The position numbers and the translations under genes were made by a program. Below the pieces are notes generated by a model. That model was not told where the DNA came from and did not search any database. It saw nothing but the letters and a program-made list of their open reading frames with translations. A DNA stretch of 41,045 nucleotides from Candidatus Omnitrophota bacterium (lineage in GTDB: Bacteria > Omnitrophota > Gorgyraeia > Duberdicusellales > 4484-171), in contig JAAEQW010000197.1 in the NCBI GenBank assembly GCA_024231025.1, forward strand, positions 1-41,045, in the 5' to 3' direction. This document shows positions 7,485 through 15,732 of this stretch, in pieces. Positions within the stretch are counted from its first letter, which is position 1, and every line of letters starts with the position of its first letter.

Positions 7485-9368
7485 ATGCTTGATACTTTTA
7501 AGATATACATTCATAAGGTTGTCTCTATTGATGATGTGGCCGTCGAGCTCATTCGACTGCGCTACAAAAGAGTCGATCAAGTTTTTGAAGAAGGGGATTT
7601 CTCTGTTTGCGGTGACACTCTCGGACTTTTTCCCGTTAATTTCAACCATCCTTTAAGAATCGAATGGAATTTTGACACCATTGCAAAAATCTACAGCTTT
7701 GATAGGGCGCTTAATCGGAAAATTATTGATTATGAATTTCTTATTGTAATCGGCTTTGCAAAGAAAAAAAGAAAATACAAGTCGGAAGATTCCCCATTAT
7801 CGGCAGTTTTGCAAATAAAAAAAGGAGATTATGTTGTTCATAGTCGTTATGGTATCGGCAAGTTTTTAGGTACTGAAAAATTAAAAGTAAAAGAACGTGA
7901 AGGATACTATTTTGTTGTTGAATACCTCAATCAAGATAAGATGTATGTTTCCAAAGAAGAGGCGCATCTTATCCAAAAATATAGCAGTTTTGCGGCTAGG
8001 CCCCCTAAGCTTACCAAACTTGGAAGCGGCCAATGGCAAAAAATAAAAGCAAAAGTCGAAAAGGGGATTAAGGCTTTCGCGTTGGGCTTTTTGCGCATGG
8101 AGGCGCAACGAAAAATAATTGGAGGGTTTAAATATTCATCAGATGGCGATTGGCAAAAAAAATTCGAAGATGGTTTCGTCTACACCGAAACACCCGATCA
8201 ACTAAAAGCTACAATCGATGTTAAGGAAGACATGCAGCGTGCCAACTGCATGGATAGAATTATTTGCGGTGATGTTGGCTATGGAAAAACCGAAGTGGCA
8301 ATGCGCGCGGCATTTAAGACGGTGGTTGATTCCAAGCAAGTTGCTTTTATGGTTCCGACCACGGTTTTAGCTTATCAGCACTATCTTAATCTGTGTGAAA
8401 GAGTCAAAAGTTTTCCAATAAAAGTCGAGATGCTTTCACGCTTTCGCACGCCAGGCGAGCAAAGGGCAATTATTAGCGAACTCAAAGAAGGCAAAGTGGA
8501 TATTATTGTAGGCACGCACCGGATGCTTTCCGGAGATGTTAACTTTAAAGATTTAGGGTTGTTGATTATCGACGAGGAACACAAATTTGGAGTGGAACAT
8601 AAAGAACGTACCAAGCGCATGAAAGTGGGGATCGATGTTTTAACTATGACCGCAACACCTATTCCGCGCACATTGTATATGGGTCTAACCGGAGTTAAAG
8701 ATATTTCCTTAATAAAAACACCCCCTAAGCAGCGTTTAGCGATTAAAACAAAATTAATGGAGTTTTCCGCTAAAACCTTAGCGGAAATAATCACTAAGGA
8801 AATTAATCGCAATGGGGAAGTGTTTGTTGTGCACAATCGAATTGGAACAATTTTTAATTTAGCAAAAAAATTAGATCGCTTTTTGCCTAAATCAGTTAAA
8901 GTAGGAATTATTCACGGTAGGTTGCCTTCAAAAACAATTGAAAAAGTCATGCGTGACTTTATCGAACGAAAGATCAATTGCTTAATTTCAACGGCAATTG
9001 TTGAGTCGGGAATCGATATCACATCAGCAAACACAATCATTATTAACGATGCTCACCAGTTTGGGCTAGCCGATTTGCATCAGTTACGTGGAAGAGTGGG
9101 GCGGATGAATCGTCAAGCTTATGCTTATGTGGTTGTCCCGCGAATTAATGCCCTTTCTGGGGAGTCACTCAGACGATTGCGGCTAATCGAGGAGTTTTCG
9201 CACCTTGGTGCTGGTTTTGAAATCGCAATGAGCGATTTGGAATTGCGCGGGGCGGGTAATCTTCTGGGGCGCGAACAGCACGGATTTGTGTGGATGGTGG
9301 GCTTTGACCTTTATTGCCGACTCTTAAAAAAAGAGATTGAATATTTACGAGATGCCTTTAAGATATAG
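7485..9368 (+). CDS. mfd: Compact transcription-repair coupling factor (Mfd-like), lacking UvrA-binding and C-terminal domains
   Basis: Mfd is a translocase that removes stalled RNA polymerase and recruits UvrA. This protein is about 627 aa, against about 1150 in E. coli. It begins with a fragment of the UvrB-like module (YKRVDQVFEEGDFSV, then FPVNF). Next come the RNA-polymerase-interacting domain (GDYVVHSRYGIGKFLG, about residue 105) and both RecG-like motor domains. Walker A is GDVGYGKTE (about residue 262), followed by DEEH, TATPIPRTLYM, STAIVESGIDI and QLRGRVGR. It stops soon after GFDLYCRLLKKE, so the C-terminal TRCF domain is absent. The start is uncertain: ATG 7485 has no clear ribosome binding site, and TTG 7473 is the alternative. 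It follows secDF by 18 nt. Confidence 0.85.
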   Translation: MLDTFKIYIHKVVSIDDVAVELIRLRYKRVDQVFEEGDFSVCGDTLGLFPVNFNHPLRIEWNFDTIAKIYSFDRALNRKIIDYEFLIVIGFAKKKRKYKSEDSPLSAVLQIKKGDYVVHSRYGIGKFLGTEKLKVKEREGYYFVVEYLNQDKMYVSKEEAHLIQKYSSFAARPPKLTKLGSGQWQKIKAKVEKGIKAFALGFLRMEAQRKIIGGFKYSSDGDWQKKFEDGFVYTETPDQLKATIDVKEDMQRANCMDRIICGDVGYGKTEVAMRAAFKTVVDSKQVAFMVPTTVLAYQHYLNLCERVKSFPIKVEMLSRFRTPGEQRAIISELKEGKVDIIVGTHRMLSGDVNFKDLGLLIIDEEHKFGVEHKERTKRMKVGIDVLTMTATPIPRTLYMGLTGVKDISLIKTPPKQRLAIKTKLMEFSAKTLAEIITKEINRNGEVFVVHNRIGTIFNLAKKLDRFLPKSVKVGIIHGRLPSKTIEKVMRDFIERKINCLISTAIVESGIDITSANTIIINDAHQFGLADLHQLRGRVGRMNRQAYAYVVVPRINALSGESLRRLRLIEEFSHLGAGFEIAMSDLELRGAGNLLGREQHGFVWMVGFDLYCRLLKKEIEYLRDAFKI

Positions 9369-9377
9369 GAGTCGTGA

Positions 9378-9412
9378 GTGGTAAGTGGTAAGTGGTAAGT
9401 GGTAAGTGGTAA
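9378..9412. repeat. (GTGGTAA)5 heptanucleotide tandem repeat
   Basis: Five perfect, contiguous copies of GTGGTAA follow the mfd stop by ten bases. The 7-nt unit matches the period seen in the palindromic repeats of this window. Confidence 0.95.
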
Positions 9413-9451
9413 GTATTAAGTTCGGAATACTTTTGAGCAAAAATAAATAAA

Positions 9452-9605
9452 GACATCAAACAAAAATAGTTTTCCAGGCAGGCCCTGAGACCTTAAAAGC
9501 ATGGTATCCTGAGCGAAGCGAAGGATTTTTAAGGTCGAAGCGCCAAAGAAAATCATCGCTGGATGATTTGAATGGTGCCAGGAAAATTGGTTTTTGCTTG
9601 GTGTC
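9452..9605. repeat. 154-bp structured element with a three-stem junction (MITE or ncRNA candidate)
   Basis: Imperfect outer arms of about 30 bp (9452-9480 starting GACATCAAAC; 9576-9605 ending GGTGTC) enclose two inner hairpins. One is GACCTTAAAA (9489-9498) with TTTTAAGGTC (9527-9536), prolonged by ATCCT/AGGAT around a GAGCGAAGCGA loop. The other is AAATCATC-GCTG-GATGATTT (9550-9569). With the GTGGTAA array this accounts for most of the gene-free stretch 9369-9696. No open frame is credible here. Function is unknown. Confidence 0.6.
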
Positions 9606-9696
9606 GGCTATAAGCATATTTTGGCTATTGCCTGTGGATTGTATATTGTAATTTCTTGTAAATTAAAATCTGTTTTTAATCATTAAGGAGAGGATA

Positions 9697-10584
9697 GTGA
9701 AGAAAATTTTTTGGATAATCATTTTAAGTGCAGCATTTTCAGTTCAAGCAGAAGAAGTCAATCGGGTGGTTGCCATGGTAAATAGCGAAATTATTACCAG
9801 TAAGGATTTAGACGATTACTGCAAAATGGTCAAATATCAATATGTTAGCCAGGAAAACGATTTTTTTGCGGTTGATAAGGATTTTAGAGGTAATGCCCTA
9901 GAAAAGTTAATCGAAGATAAGCTTATTTTAGCTGAAGCCAAGAAAGACGAAAAAATAATCATTGATGACGAATGGGTCGATGAACGCATTGAAAGTGCCA
10001 TTAAGGCTTATCAGTCGCGAGAGCTCTTTGAAGCGTCGCTGGTAAAACATGGTTTAAATAATACTATCTTTCGTAAGAGATTTGAGAGTCAGTTTCTTGT
10101 GCGAACCGCAATGCAGAAAAATATTACTTGGAGAGTTTCGGTATCGCCGCAGGAAATCATGCAATATTATAATGACCATAAGGATGATTTTCGCCATCTC
10201 CCTAAGTATGCTTTTTGGATGGCAACTTTTGAAGATGATGAGTCCTGGGATAAATTTTATAAATTTTTTCAGGAAAAGGGAATCATTGAAACTTCAGTAA
10301 TTTTTTCCGATAGCTTAAGTAAAATTGAGTCAACGCTTGGTGAGCTGCGCGAAGAATTTGCCACTACTATCGAAAAGTTAGAGCCAGAGGGTTACACACC
10401 GGTTGACTTAGACGGAATAAAGTATTTCTTTTACCTTATCGACGTTTCCGACACTAGGCCAATGGAGTTGGAAGATGCTCGAACGCAAATTAAGGCTATT
10501 CTTTGGGATAAAAAATTTAAAAAGCGATACAAAGAGTGGGTTGGTCTGATAAAAGGAAAAGCGGTTATTAAAATTTACGATTAA
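9697..10584 (+). CDS. SurA-like periplasmic chaperone / peptidyl-prolyl isomerase family protein
   Basis: The 295-aa protein begins at GTG after AAGGAGAGG. It has a clear signal peptide (MKKIFWIIILSAAFSVQA) and a SurA N-terminal chaperone domain (VNRVVAMVNSEIITSKDLD, then LEKLIEDKLILAEAKK). The second half starts with VSPQEIMQYYNDHKDDF and resembles a parvulin domain, but it is divergent and isomerase activity is doubtful. SurA helps outer-membrane proteins fold in the periplasm, so its presence suggests a Gram-negative envelope. It is followed by pdxA and rsmA in the same order as the E. coli surA-pdxA-rsmA operon, which supports the assignment. Confidence 0.85.
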   Translation: MKKIFWIIILSAAFSVQAEEVNRVVAMVNSEIITSKDLDDYCKMVKYQYVSQENDFFAVDKDFRGNALEKLIEDKLILAEAKKDEKIIIDDEWVDERIESAIKAYQSRELFEASLVKHGLNNTIFRKRFESQFLVRTAMQKNITWRVSVSPQEIMQYYNDHKDDFRHLPKYAFWMATFEDDESWDKFYKFFQEKGIIETSVIFSDSLSKIESTLGELREEFATTIEKLEPEGYTPVDLDGIKYFFYLIDVSDTRPMELEDARTQIKAILWDKKFKKRYKEWVGLIKGKAVIKIYD

Positions 10585-10586
10585 AC

Positions 10587-11513
10587 ATGTCGGCTAAAGT
10601 ACTCATAACCACCGGTGATCCCGCAGGCTGTGGACCGTTAATCACTGTAAGGGCGGTAAATAAGCTAAAAAATAAGGGTTTAAAATTTTACATTGTTGGT
10701 GATCAGGCAATTATTTCAAAGGTGGGCGGTTATTCCCGTATCAAAAATCACATCACATTTATTGATTTAAACACTCCTGGTATTGAAAAACTAAAAGCCG
10801 GCTATGCTTCTAAGTTAGGAGGTCAGGCTAGCTTAAACTATTTAAAAATCGGCCTTGATATTATGCGCAAAGAAAAGATTAAGCGCATTGTTACCGCCCC
10901 TATATCGAAAGAGGCTGTCCAGTTGGTCGATCCTGAGTTTTGCGGACACACCGAGTACTTAGCCAATCACTTTAACATCAGTAATTTTGCAATGATTATG
11001 GCTTCTTCATTAATTAAAGCTGCTTTATTCACTCGCCACATTCCGCTTTCTTCTGTCAGAAAGTATATAAAGAGAAAAGATATTTGTGCAACTATTAATT
11101 TAGTTCACAAAACCCTACAGAAAGTATTTAAAATAAAAAGCCCTCGGATTGGGTTTGCTGCATTTAATCCCCATGGCGGGGTTGATACTTATCTTGGCAA
11201 AGAAGAAAAAACCATTCTTCAAGCGATTAAAGATAGCGCCAAGGCGGTAACTGGTCCGATTGCGGCGGATACAATTTTTACTTTGGATAATCTTATAAAT
11301 TTTGACTGTATTATTTGCCTATATCACGATCAGGCAATGATCCCCTTTAAACTGCTATCGTTTAAAGATGGTGTAAATTTTACCGCGGGCTTGCCGATAA
11401 TCCGCACTTCACCGGCGCATGGAGTTGCTTATAAATTAATTAAAAGTGGTTCTTTGCCATTTTCATCATCAATGGAGGCGGCGATAAAACTTGCCTCTAG
11501 TTTATCGGTATGA
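10587..11513 (+). CDS. pdxA: 4-hydroxythreonine-4-phosphate dehydrogenase
   Basis: PdxA oxidises 4-phosphohydroxy-L-threonine in the DXP-dependent route to pyridoxal phosphate. The 308-aa length is close to the family norm. Recognisable segments are TTGDPAGCGP at the start, VTAPISKEAV, FCGHTEYLA (a metal-binding histidine), NPHGG, CLYHDQAMIPFK and TSPAHGVAYKL. It starts two bases after the surA-like stop and overlaps rsmA by ATGA, so the three genes form a tight unit. Confidence 0.95.
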   Translation: MSAKVLITTGDPAGCGPLITVRAVNKLKNKGLKFYIVGDQAIISKVGGYSRIKNHITFIDLNTPGIEKLKAGYASKLGGQASLNYLKIGLDIMRKEKIKRIVTAPISKEAVQLVDPEFCGHTEYLANHFNISNFAMIMASSLIKAALFTRHIPLSSVRKYIKRKDICATINLVHKTLQKVFKIKSPRIGFAAFNPHGGVDTYLGKEEKTILQAIKDSAKAVTGPIAADTIFTLDNLINFDCIICLYHDQAMIPFKLLSFKDGVNFTAGLPIIRTSPAHGVAYKLIKSGSLPFSSSMEAAIKLASSLSV

Positions 11514-12274
11514 GACTTAACCATAAACTTGGCCAAGTTTTTTTAAAAGAGGCGCGCTCCATTAGGCGAATAGTTAATGCGATTGACATCAAGGATAAAG
11601 TTGTTTTAGAGATCGGTCCGGGTAGCGGTCGGATAACTCGCCATCTCCTGAAACAGGCCAAAATGGTGCATTGCGTGGAGGTCGATCGGCGATTAGTTGA
11701 TTTTTTGGATAAAGAATTTACTACTTATGCGAATTTTAAACTTAATCACTGCGATATTTTAAAATTTCCGCTAAAAAAAGTAGGAAAGCGCCTTGTAATT
11801 TTTGGAAACATACCGTATCAAATCAGTAAAAAAATAATTAATTATTTAATTGATCATCGCAAGTTTATCTCAGTTGCGTATTTAACTTGCCAGAAGGAGT
11901 TTAATCAAAAATTAGTTGCTTTACCGTCAAGCGGCCAATATGGCGCTTTGAGTTGTTATTGCCGGTATTATTGTGACGCGAAAGTCTTATTTAATATTGG
12001 CGCGCGGGCTTTTTCTCCGAAACCAAAAGTTGACTCATCATTGATTAAAATGAGTTTTGATCGTAAACCGCTGTTGGATGTAAGGGAGGAAGTAGCCTTT
12101 TTTGAGTTTGTCCGCAAGGCGTTTTCAACGCGGCGCAAAAAACTCATAAACTCACTCAAACTAAAGCGAGGGCGTGAATTGTTAGAAGAACTAAATATTA
12201 ACCCGGGCGTACGCGCCCAAAACCTCTCACTGGAGGATTTTGTTAAGTTGTTTAAAAACGACAGTAAGTTTTAA
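11510..12274 (+). CDS. rsmA: 16S rRNA (adenine1518-N6/adenine1519-N6) dimethyltransferase
   Basis: RsmA (KsgA) dimethylates two adjacent adenines in helix 45 of 16S rRNA during late 30S maturation. The 254-aa protein carries the SAM-binding VLEIGPGSGRIT near residue 38, VHCVEVDRR, the catalytic GNIPYQIS (NIPY motif) near residue 103, and the C-terminal AFSPKPKVDSS and FSTRRKKLINSL. Its stop overlaps, tail to tail, the stop of the large minus-strand gene by 4 bp, with no space for a terminator. The ATG overlaps the pdxA stop. Confidence 0.96.
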   Translation: MRLNHKLGQVFLKEARSIRRIVNAIDIKDKVVLEIGPGSGRITRHLLKQAKMVHCVEVDRRLVDFLDKEFTTYANFKLNHCDILKFPLKKVGKRLVIFGNIPYQISKKIINYLIDHRKFISVAYLTCQKEFNQKLVALPSSGQYGALSCYCRYYCDAKVLFNIGARAFSPKPKVDSSLIKMSFDRKPLLDVREEVAFFEFVRKAFSTRRKKLINSLKLKRGRELLEELNINPGVRAQNLSLEDFVKLFKNDSKF

Positions 12275-15200
12275 TAACTTCCTGCTTTAGCGCGCAATGA
12301 TGTTTCGCTAAAGATGTCTTTGATTTCTAAAATTTGCGCTTCAAACCCCGGGAAACTATCAATTGTTTGCCGGTCAACCTTATAGCTGTCGAAAACAGTC
12401 ATTCCTTGACCTTGAAGCTTAAGGGTAATTTCTCTAGTTAAGTCGATACCGCCAACTGCTGTATCTTCGGTTGTTGTTGCACCTGCTTTTTCGTGTGCAT
12501 CTAAAAGCGTTTCCATGTGTGCCGGCGATGCATCTTCAACTGTAACGTTAATTCCGAGGTTATCTTCAAGGAATTTTTCCAGTGCCTTAGGGTCTTTTTT
12601 GTCGGAAGGATTATCATTTTGTAAGTGTTCCCAAAGATTGCTGAGGCGGCTTGGATTGTAGCTCGCGGCTAAAGCCTCATTAATGAATGTCTCTAGTGAT
12701 TCTATCTGATCGGCTAATTCGCTTGGTAGATTATTTCTGCCAAAGGCCCATGAAATCGCAAAGATATCGGCATAATGATCCTCTAACTCAGCAAATGCTT
12801 TTTGACTCATTATGGGTATAAATGGTGGTTCTTCAAACCGTAGTTGACTGGTAAATTCAGGGTGGTGGTTTACAGAACCTGAGCCTGGAGCAAGTAATGT
12901 AGATGGTGGTTGTTCAAGCCGTCCTTGGCGGTGAATTTCAGTAGGTGGTCCTTCAAGTCGTAGATCTACAGCAGATTTGCGCCAGTCACTAAGGTCAGAG
13001 TGAGAGGGGGTAGTAATAACACCGCTTCTCATATGTTCATTCACGATTTCCATCAGAAAATGGCCGGTTTCATGACCGTCAATCAAGCGTCGTGCTTGTT
13101 CTGGGGTTACTTCATCAACGTTATAACCTAATCTTGCGAGATCTTCTTTGTGAGCCTCTAGAATTTCCTTTGTTTGTTCAGGGTTTCGAAGGAGGGTTGT
13201 GCCGCTTTCATTAGCGACAAACAACCCTTGAAGAGTTTTTCTGCCCCGAACCATTAGCACTTTTGTTTGAATGAGTGGCTTGGCTGGTGCTTGTGGACTA
13301 GCGGGTCCGAGGTTTTTTACCGTTATATGTATCTTCCCATCATTCTTTTTGCTCCAGGTCACTTCAAGCGTTATGCTGTTGTCATATGGCTTTTTTCTTA
13401 GTGCGGCGGCGATTGCCTTGCCAACGGCTCTTCCGTGTTCTTTGTTTAAATCTGATAACGGGTCAATGGCCGCTTTCATAATTCCGCCGTAATTTCCTTT
13501 TAGACCAGTTGTTCCGCTTGAAGGTTCGATTGTGCCGATTTTTTTTATTTCAATGGATATTTTTCCGTTGGTGTTGTGAGCGGTTATTTGAATTTTATCA
13601 CTCTCTTTAAAATTTGTGCGCGTCAGTGCGCCTTTAATTGCATCAGCAGTTGGTTGACCATATTCGATTGCGATTTTTCCAAGTTCGGCCATAATTCCGG
13701 GAACGTTTCCTACCCAGCTCGGAATCTTTGTGTTTTTGATGTCAACAGTGTAAGCAAAAGCATAACCCTTTCTTGGGTTTAGAACTTTTGCTGGACCTTG
13801 TTTTTTTACATCTTTAGGAGGTTGGGGGGGGGTTTTAGTTGGTATTACTCGTACACCATTTCGCGTAAAAGTTATCCAAAAGTATAATTTACCATTTGCT
13901 GTGGTATATTCTTTTTCGTGAGATTGTAATTCGATGGAAGCTTTTTCTCTTAGAAATGCACTTGTGTCACTTAAATTAAGTTGCATAATACTCACCAGAA
14001 GGTCAGAATAAGTTCCGCCCATGATTAAGGCGTCTTCTTCAACCTTTGGTGTTTTGTCGGGGTTAAATTGAGCAACATGGCCGCTGGCATCGGTGTTGCC
14101 GGTAAAGTCCATGTATTCATCTTGAGCTTTTGGCGCTTTTGCCATAGTTAGAGCTACGGTAGCGATTATAATTGCAAGAATTGATTTAAAAGTTTTTCCA
14201 ATCGTGCTGATTTTTGACATTTTATCGATTGGTTTTGTTCCGCTAGCTACAACGTCGCTTGTGTCAGCTACTATACCTCCCGAAAAATATCTGCGATTTG
14301 TGTATTGATTGGAGGAGGGGTCGTAATCCTTTTTAACATAATCATAAAGTCCTGTTTTGTACATTTCAACATATTGGTTATATATTTTTTCTTTTGCGTT
14401 GGGGTCGTCGGCAGTAACACCGGCTATCTTTTTTTTGTTTGCCGCAAGTTGGCTAACAATATGATCCTTAAGTTTCTTCTTAAACCACGTCGCAAGCAGT
14501 AGCGAGCGGTATATCTGGCGCAATTTAGCAAAGTTTTTGCCTTCGTTTACATCGCGTTCTATTTCCGGCAATATTACTTCGCGCATTATTTTTGAAGCAA
14601 TGTCATTTACGGCGTGCGGTTTACGTTCACTTTTATCTGTTAACTGTTTACTGTTGCTCAGCGCAAGATAATCTTGTTCCATCATTACTTTCAACTTACT
14701 TTCGGTGATGAATGCTTTATCCTTATCTTCATAAATACTTGCGCTTTCCGGCATGATCCATACCTTATTAAAGGTGTCAATTGGAATATTGGCGGTTCCG
14801 TAGGTTTCTTCGGCTTTTGCGTATATCTTTTGCCAATATTGCTGACCCAAATCTCCATCAGGGTAAATTAATGAAGAAGATAGCTTTTTTAACACATAAT
14901 CCTGAGCAAGCATATCCTGACCAAGATCGGTGCGACCAAGTTCGTTGGGAACAATGCGATCGGCTTCGACCGGGGAAAGGTTAACCCATAAGTCTTCTTC
15001 CGGCACCGTAAGACCGGCTAAGAAGTAATTTACGAGTGTTGCCGCTTCGTTCTTTAATTCTTCATCGCTTAAGATTTTATCCCCTTCTTCCATGATAAAT
15101 TCAAATTTAAAGGGGTTATCGGCGTATAATTTGATCCCCGAAAGCACTGGAGGCTGACTTTTATTGCTGGTATCGAGCAATTCTGCCGGTTTTTCCAGAG

Positions 15201-15339
15201 TTGCAGTTTGGGGGGTGTGTGCCGTATTTGGCCGATTTTGGATAATAACTGCGCTTGCACCGGCCGCGATGGCGATAATTAGGCAAACTGCGATAAAATT
15301 GAACGACGAATTCCCTTTTTTGAAGATAGTATGTCTCAT
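12271..15339 (-). CDS. Large exported protein of an unnamed family with conserved N-terminal module and HETGH metallopeptidase-like domain
   Basis: The 1022-aa product is not a family I can name. An N-terminal membrane segment (about residues 14-34) precedes a module (about 75-375) shared with the right-edge gene, with motifs LWVNLSP, FNKVWI, LPEIE, FAKLRQ and SGGI. A second hydrophobic stretch (SILAIIIATVALTMA) follows near residue 380. Two similar repeats with a GKI-I/V pattern lie at about 550-680. At H756 the sequence HETGH fits the HExxH zinc-peptidase motif, and ELEDHYADIFA about 95 residues later could supply a third metal ligand. Three short PP repeats (RLEGPP, RLEQPP, RFEEPP) lie between them. 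The ribosome binding site AGGAGG precedes the ATG. It stands alone against the strand of its neighbours. Confidence 0.85.
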   Translation of the reverse strand: MRHTIFKKGNSSFNFIAVCLIIAIAAGASAVIIQNRPNTAHTPQTATLEKPAELLDTSNKSQPPVLSGIKLYADNPFKFEFIMEEGDKILSDEELKNEAATLVNYFLAGLTVPEEDLWVNLSPVEADRIVPNELGRTDLGQDMLAQDYVLKKLSSSLIYPDGDLGQQYWQKIYAKAEETYGTANIPIDTFNKVWIMPESASIYEDKDKAFITESKLKVMMEQDYLALSNSKQLTDKSERKPHAVNDIASKIMREVILPEIERDVNEGKNFAKLRQIYRSLLLATWFKKKLKDHIVSQLAANKKKIAGVTADDPNAKEKIYNQYVEMYKTGLYDYVKKDYDPSSNQYTNRRYFSGGIVADTSDVVASGTKPIDKMSKISTIGKTFKSILAIIIATVALTMAKAPKAQDEYMDFTGNTDASGHVAQFNPDKTPKVEEDALIMGGTYSDLLVSIMQLNLSDTSAFLREKASIELQSHEKEYTTANGKLYFWITFTRNGVRVIPTKTPPQPPKDVKKQGPAKVLNPRKGYAFAYTVDIKNTKIPSWVGNVPGIMAELGKIAIEYGQPTADAIKGALTRTNFKESDKIQITAHNTNGKISIEIKKIGTIEPSSGTTGLKGNYGGIMKAAIDPLSDLNKEHGRAVGKAIAAALRKKPYDNSITLEVTWSKKNDGKIHITVKNLGPASPQAPAKPLIQTKVLMVRGRKTLQGLFVANESGTTLLRNPEQTKEILEAHKEDLARLGYNVDEVTPEQARRLIDGHETGHFLMEIVNEHMRSGVITTPSHSDLSDWRKSAVDLRLEGPPTEIHRQGRLEQPPSTLLAPGSGSVNHHPEFTSQLRFEEPPFIPIMSQKAFAELEDHYADIFAISWAFGRNNLPSELADQIESLETFINEALAASYNPSRLSNLWEHLQNDNPSDKKDPKALEKFLEDNLGINVTVEDASPAHMETLLDAHEKAGATTTEDTAVGGIDLTREITLKLQGQGMTVFDSYKVDRQTIDSFPGFEAQILEIKDIFSETSLRAKAGSY

Positions 15340-15383
15340 TTTTCCTCCTGTTTTGTAGTGTTTTCTTTATCTTATTTCACCTA

Positions 15384-15412
15384 AATATAACATTTTATTA
15401 CCCTAATAACAA
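15384..15412 (-). promoter_or_regulatory. Promoter of the 1022-aa exported protein gene
   Basis: On the minus strand TTGTTA (15412-15407), a 17-nt spacer and TATATT (15389-15384) precede a leader of about 40 nt and an AGGAGG ribosome binding site just upstream of the ATG at 15339. Confidence 0.6.
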
Positions 15413-15430
15413 GGCGATTTACCCCACCAA

Positions 15431-15444
15431 TGAAAACGTTTTCA
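15431..15444. promoter_or_regulatory. Perfect 14-bp palindrome, candidate operator
   Basis: TGAAAACGTTTTCA lies about 20 bp upstream of the -35 box of the minus-strand gene, where an activator or repressor site could sit. The binding protein is unknown. Confidence 0.35.
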
Positions 15445-15490
15445 CCACGCTACCTTTCCGTAAAAGGGGTCAGGTCTTTCTTGTTTCACG

Positions 15491-15732
15491 TTAAAATTAC
15501 AAATAACAAATTCCAAATTACAAACAAATTACAATAAACAATTTCAAAAACCAAAACGGGTTTTATTTTTTGGTATTGCCTGCCCGCCGGATTGGCAGGC
15601 GGGTAATTTCGTAATTTGACATTGTTTGTGATTTGATATTTGTGATTTGGTGCTTATTTGATTATTGTTTCTTGTATCTTGTACCTTGTCTTTGGTCCAT
15701 TGTCTATGGTCTTTGGTCTATAATCTGTGGTT
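15491..15732. repeat. Heptad-phased palindromic repeat, copy 3, with nested GC palindrome
   Basis: CAA begins at 15500, 15507, 15514 and 15521, jumps 4 nt to 15525, then 15532, 15539 and 15552, the same layout as copy 1. On the right, the G of TTG/TGG recurs at 15628, 15635, 15642 and 15649, then every 7 nt from 15660 to 15716. A GC-rich palindrome (GCCTGCCCGCC/GGCAGGCGGG, about 15578-15603) interrupts the centre. Confidence 0.85.
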
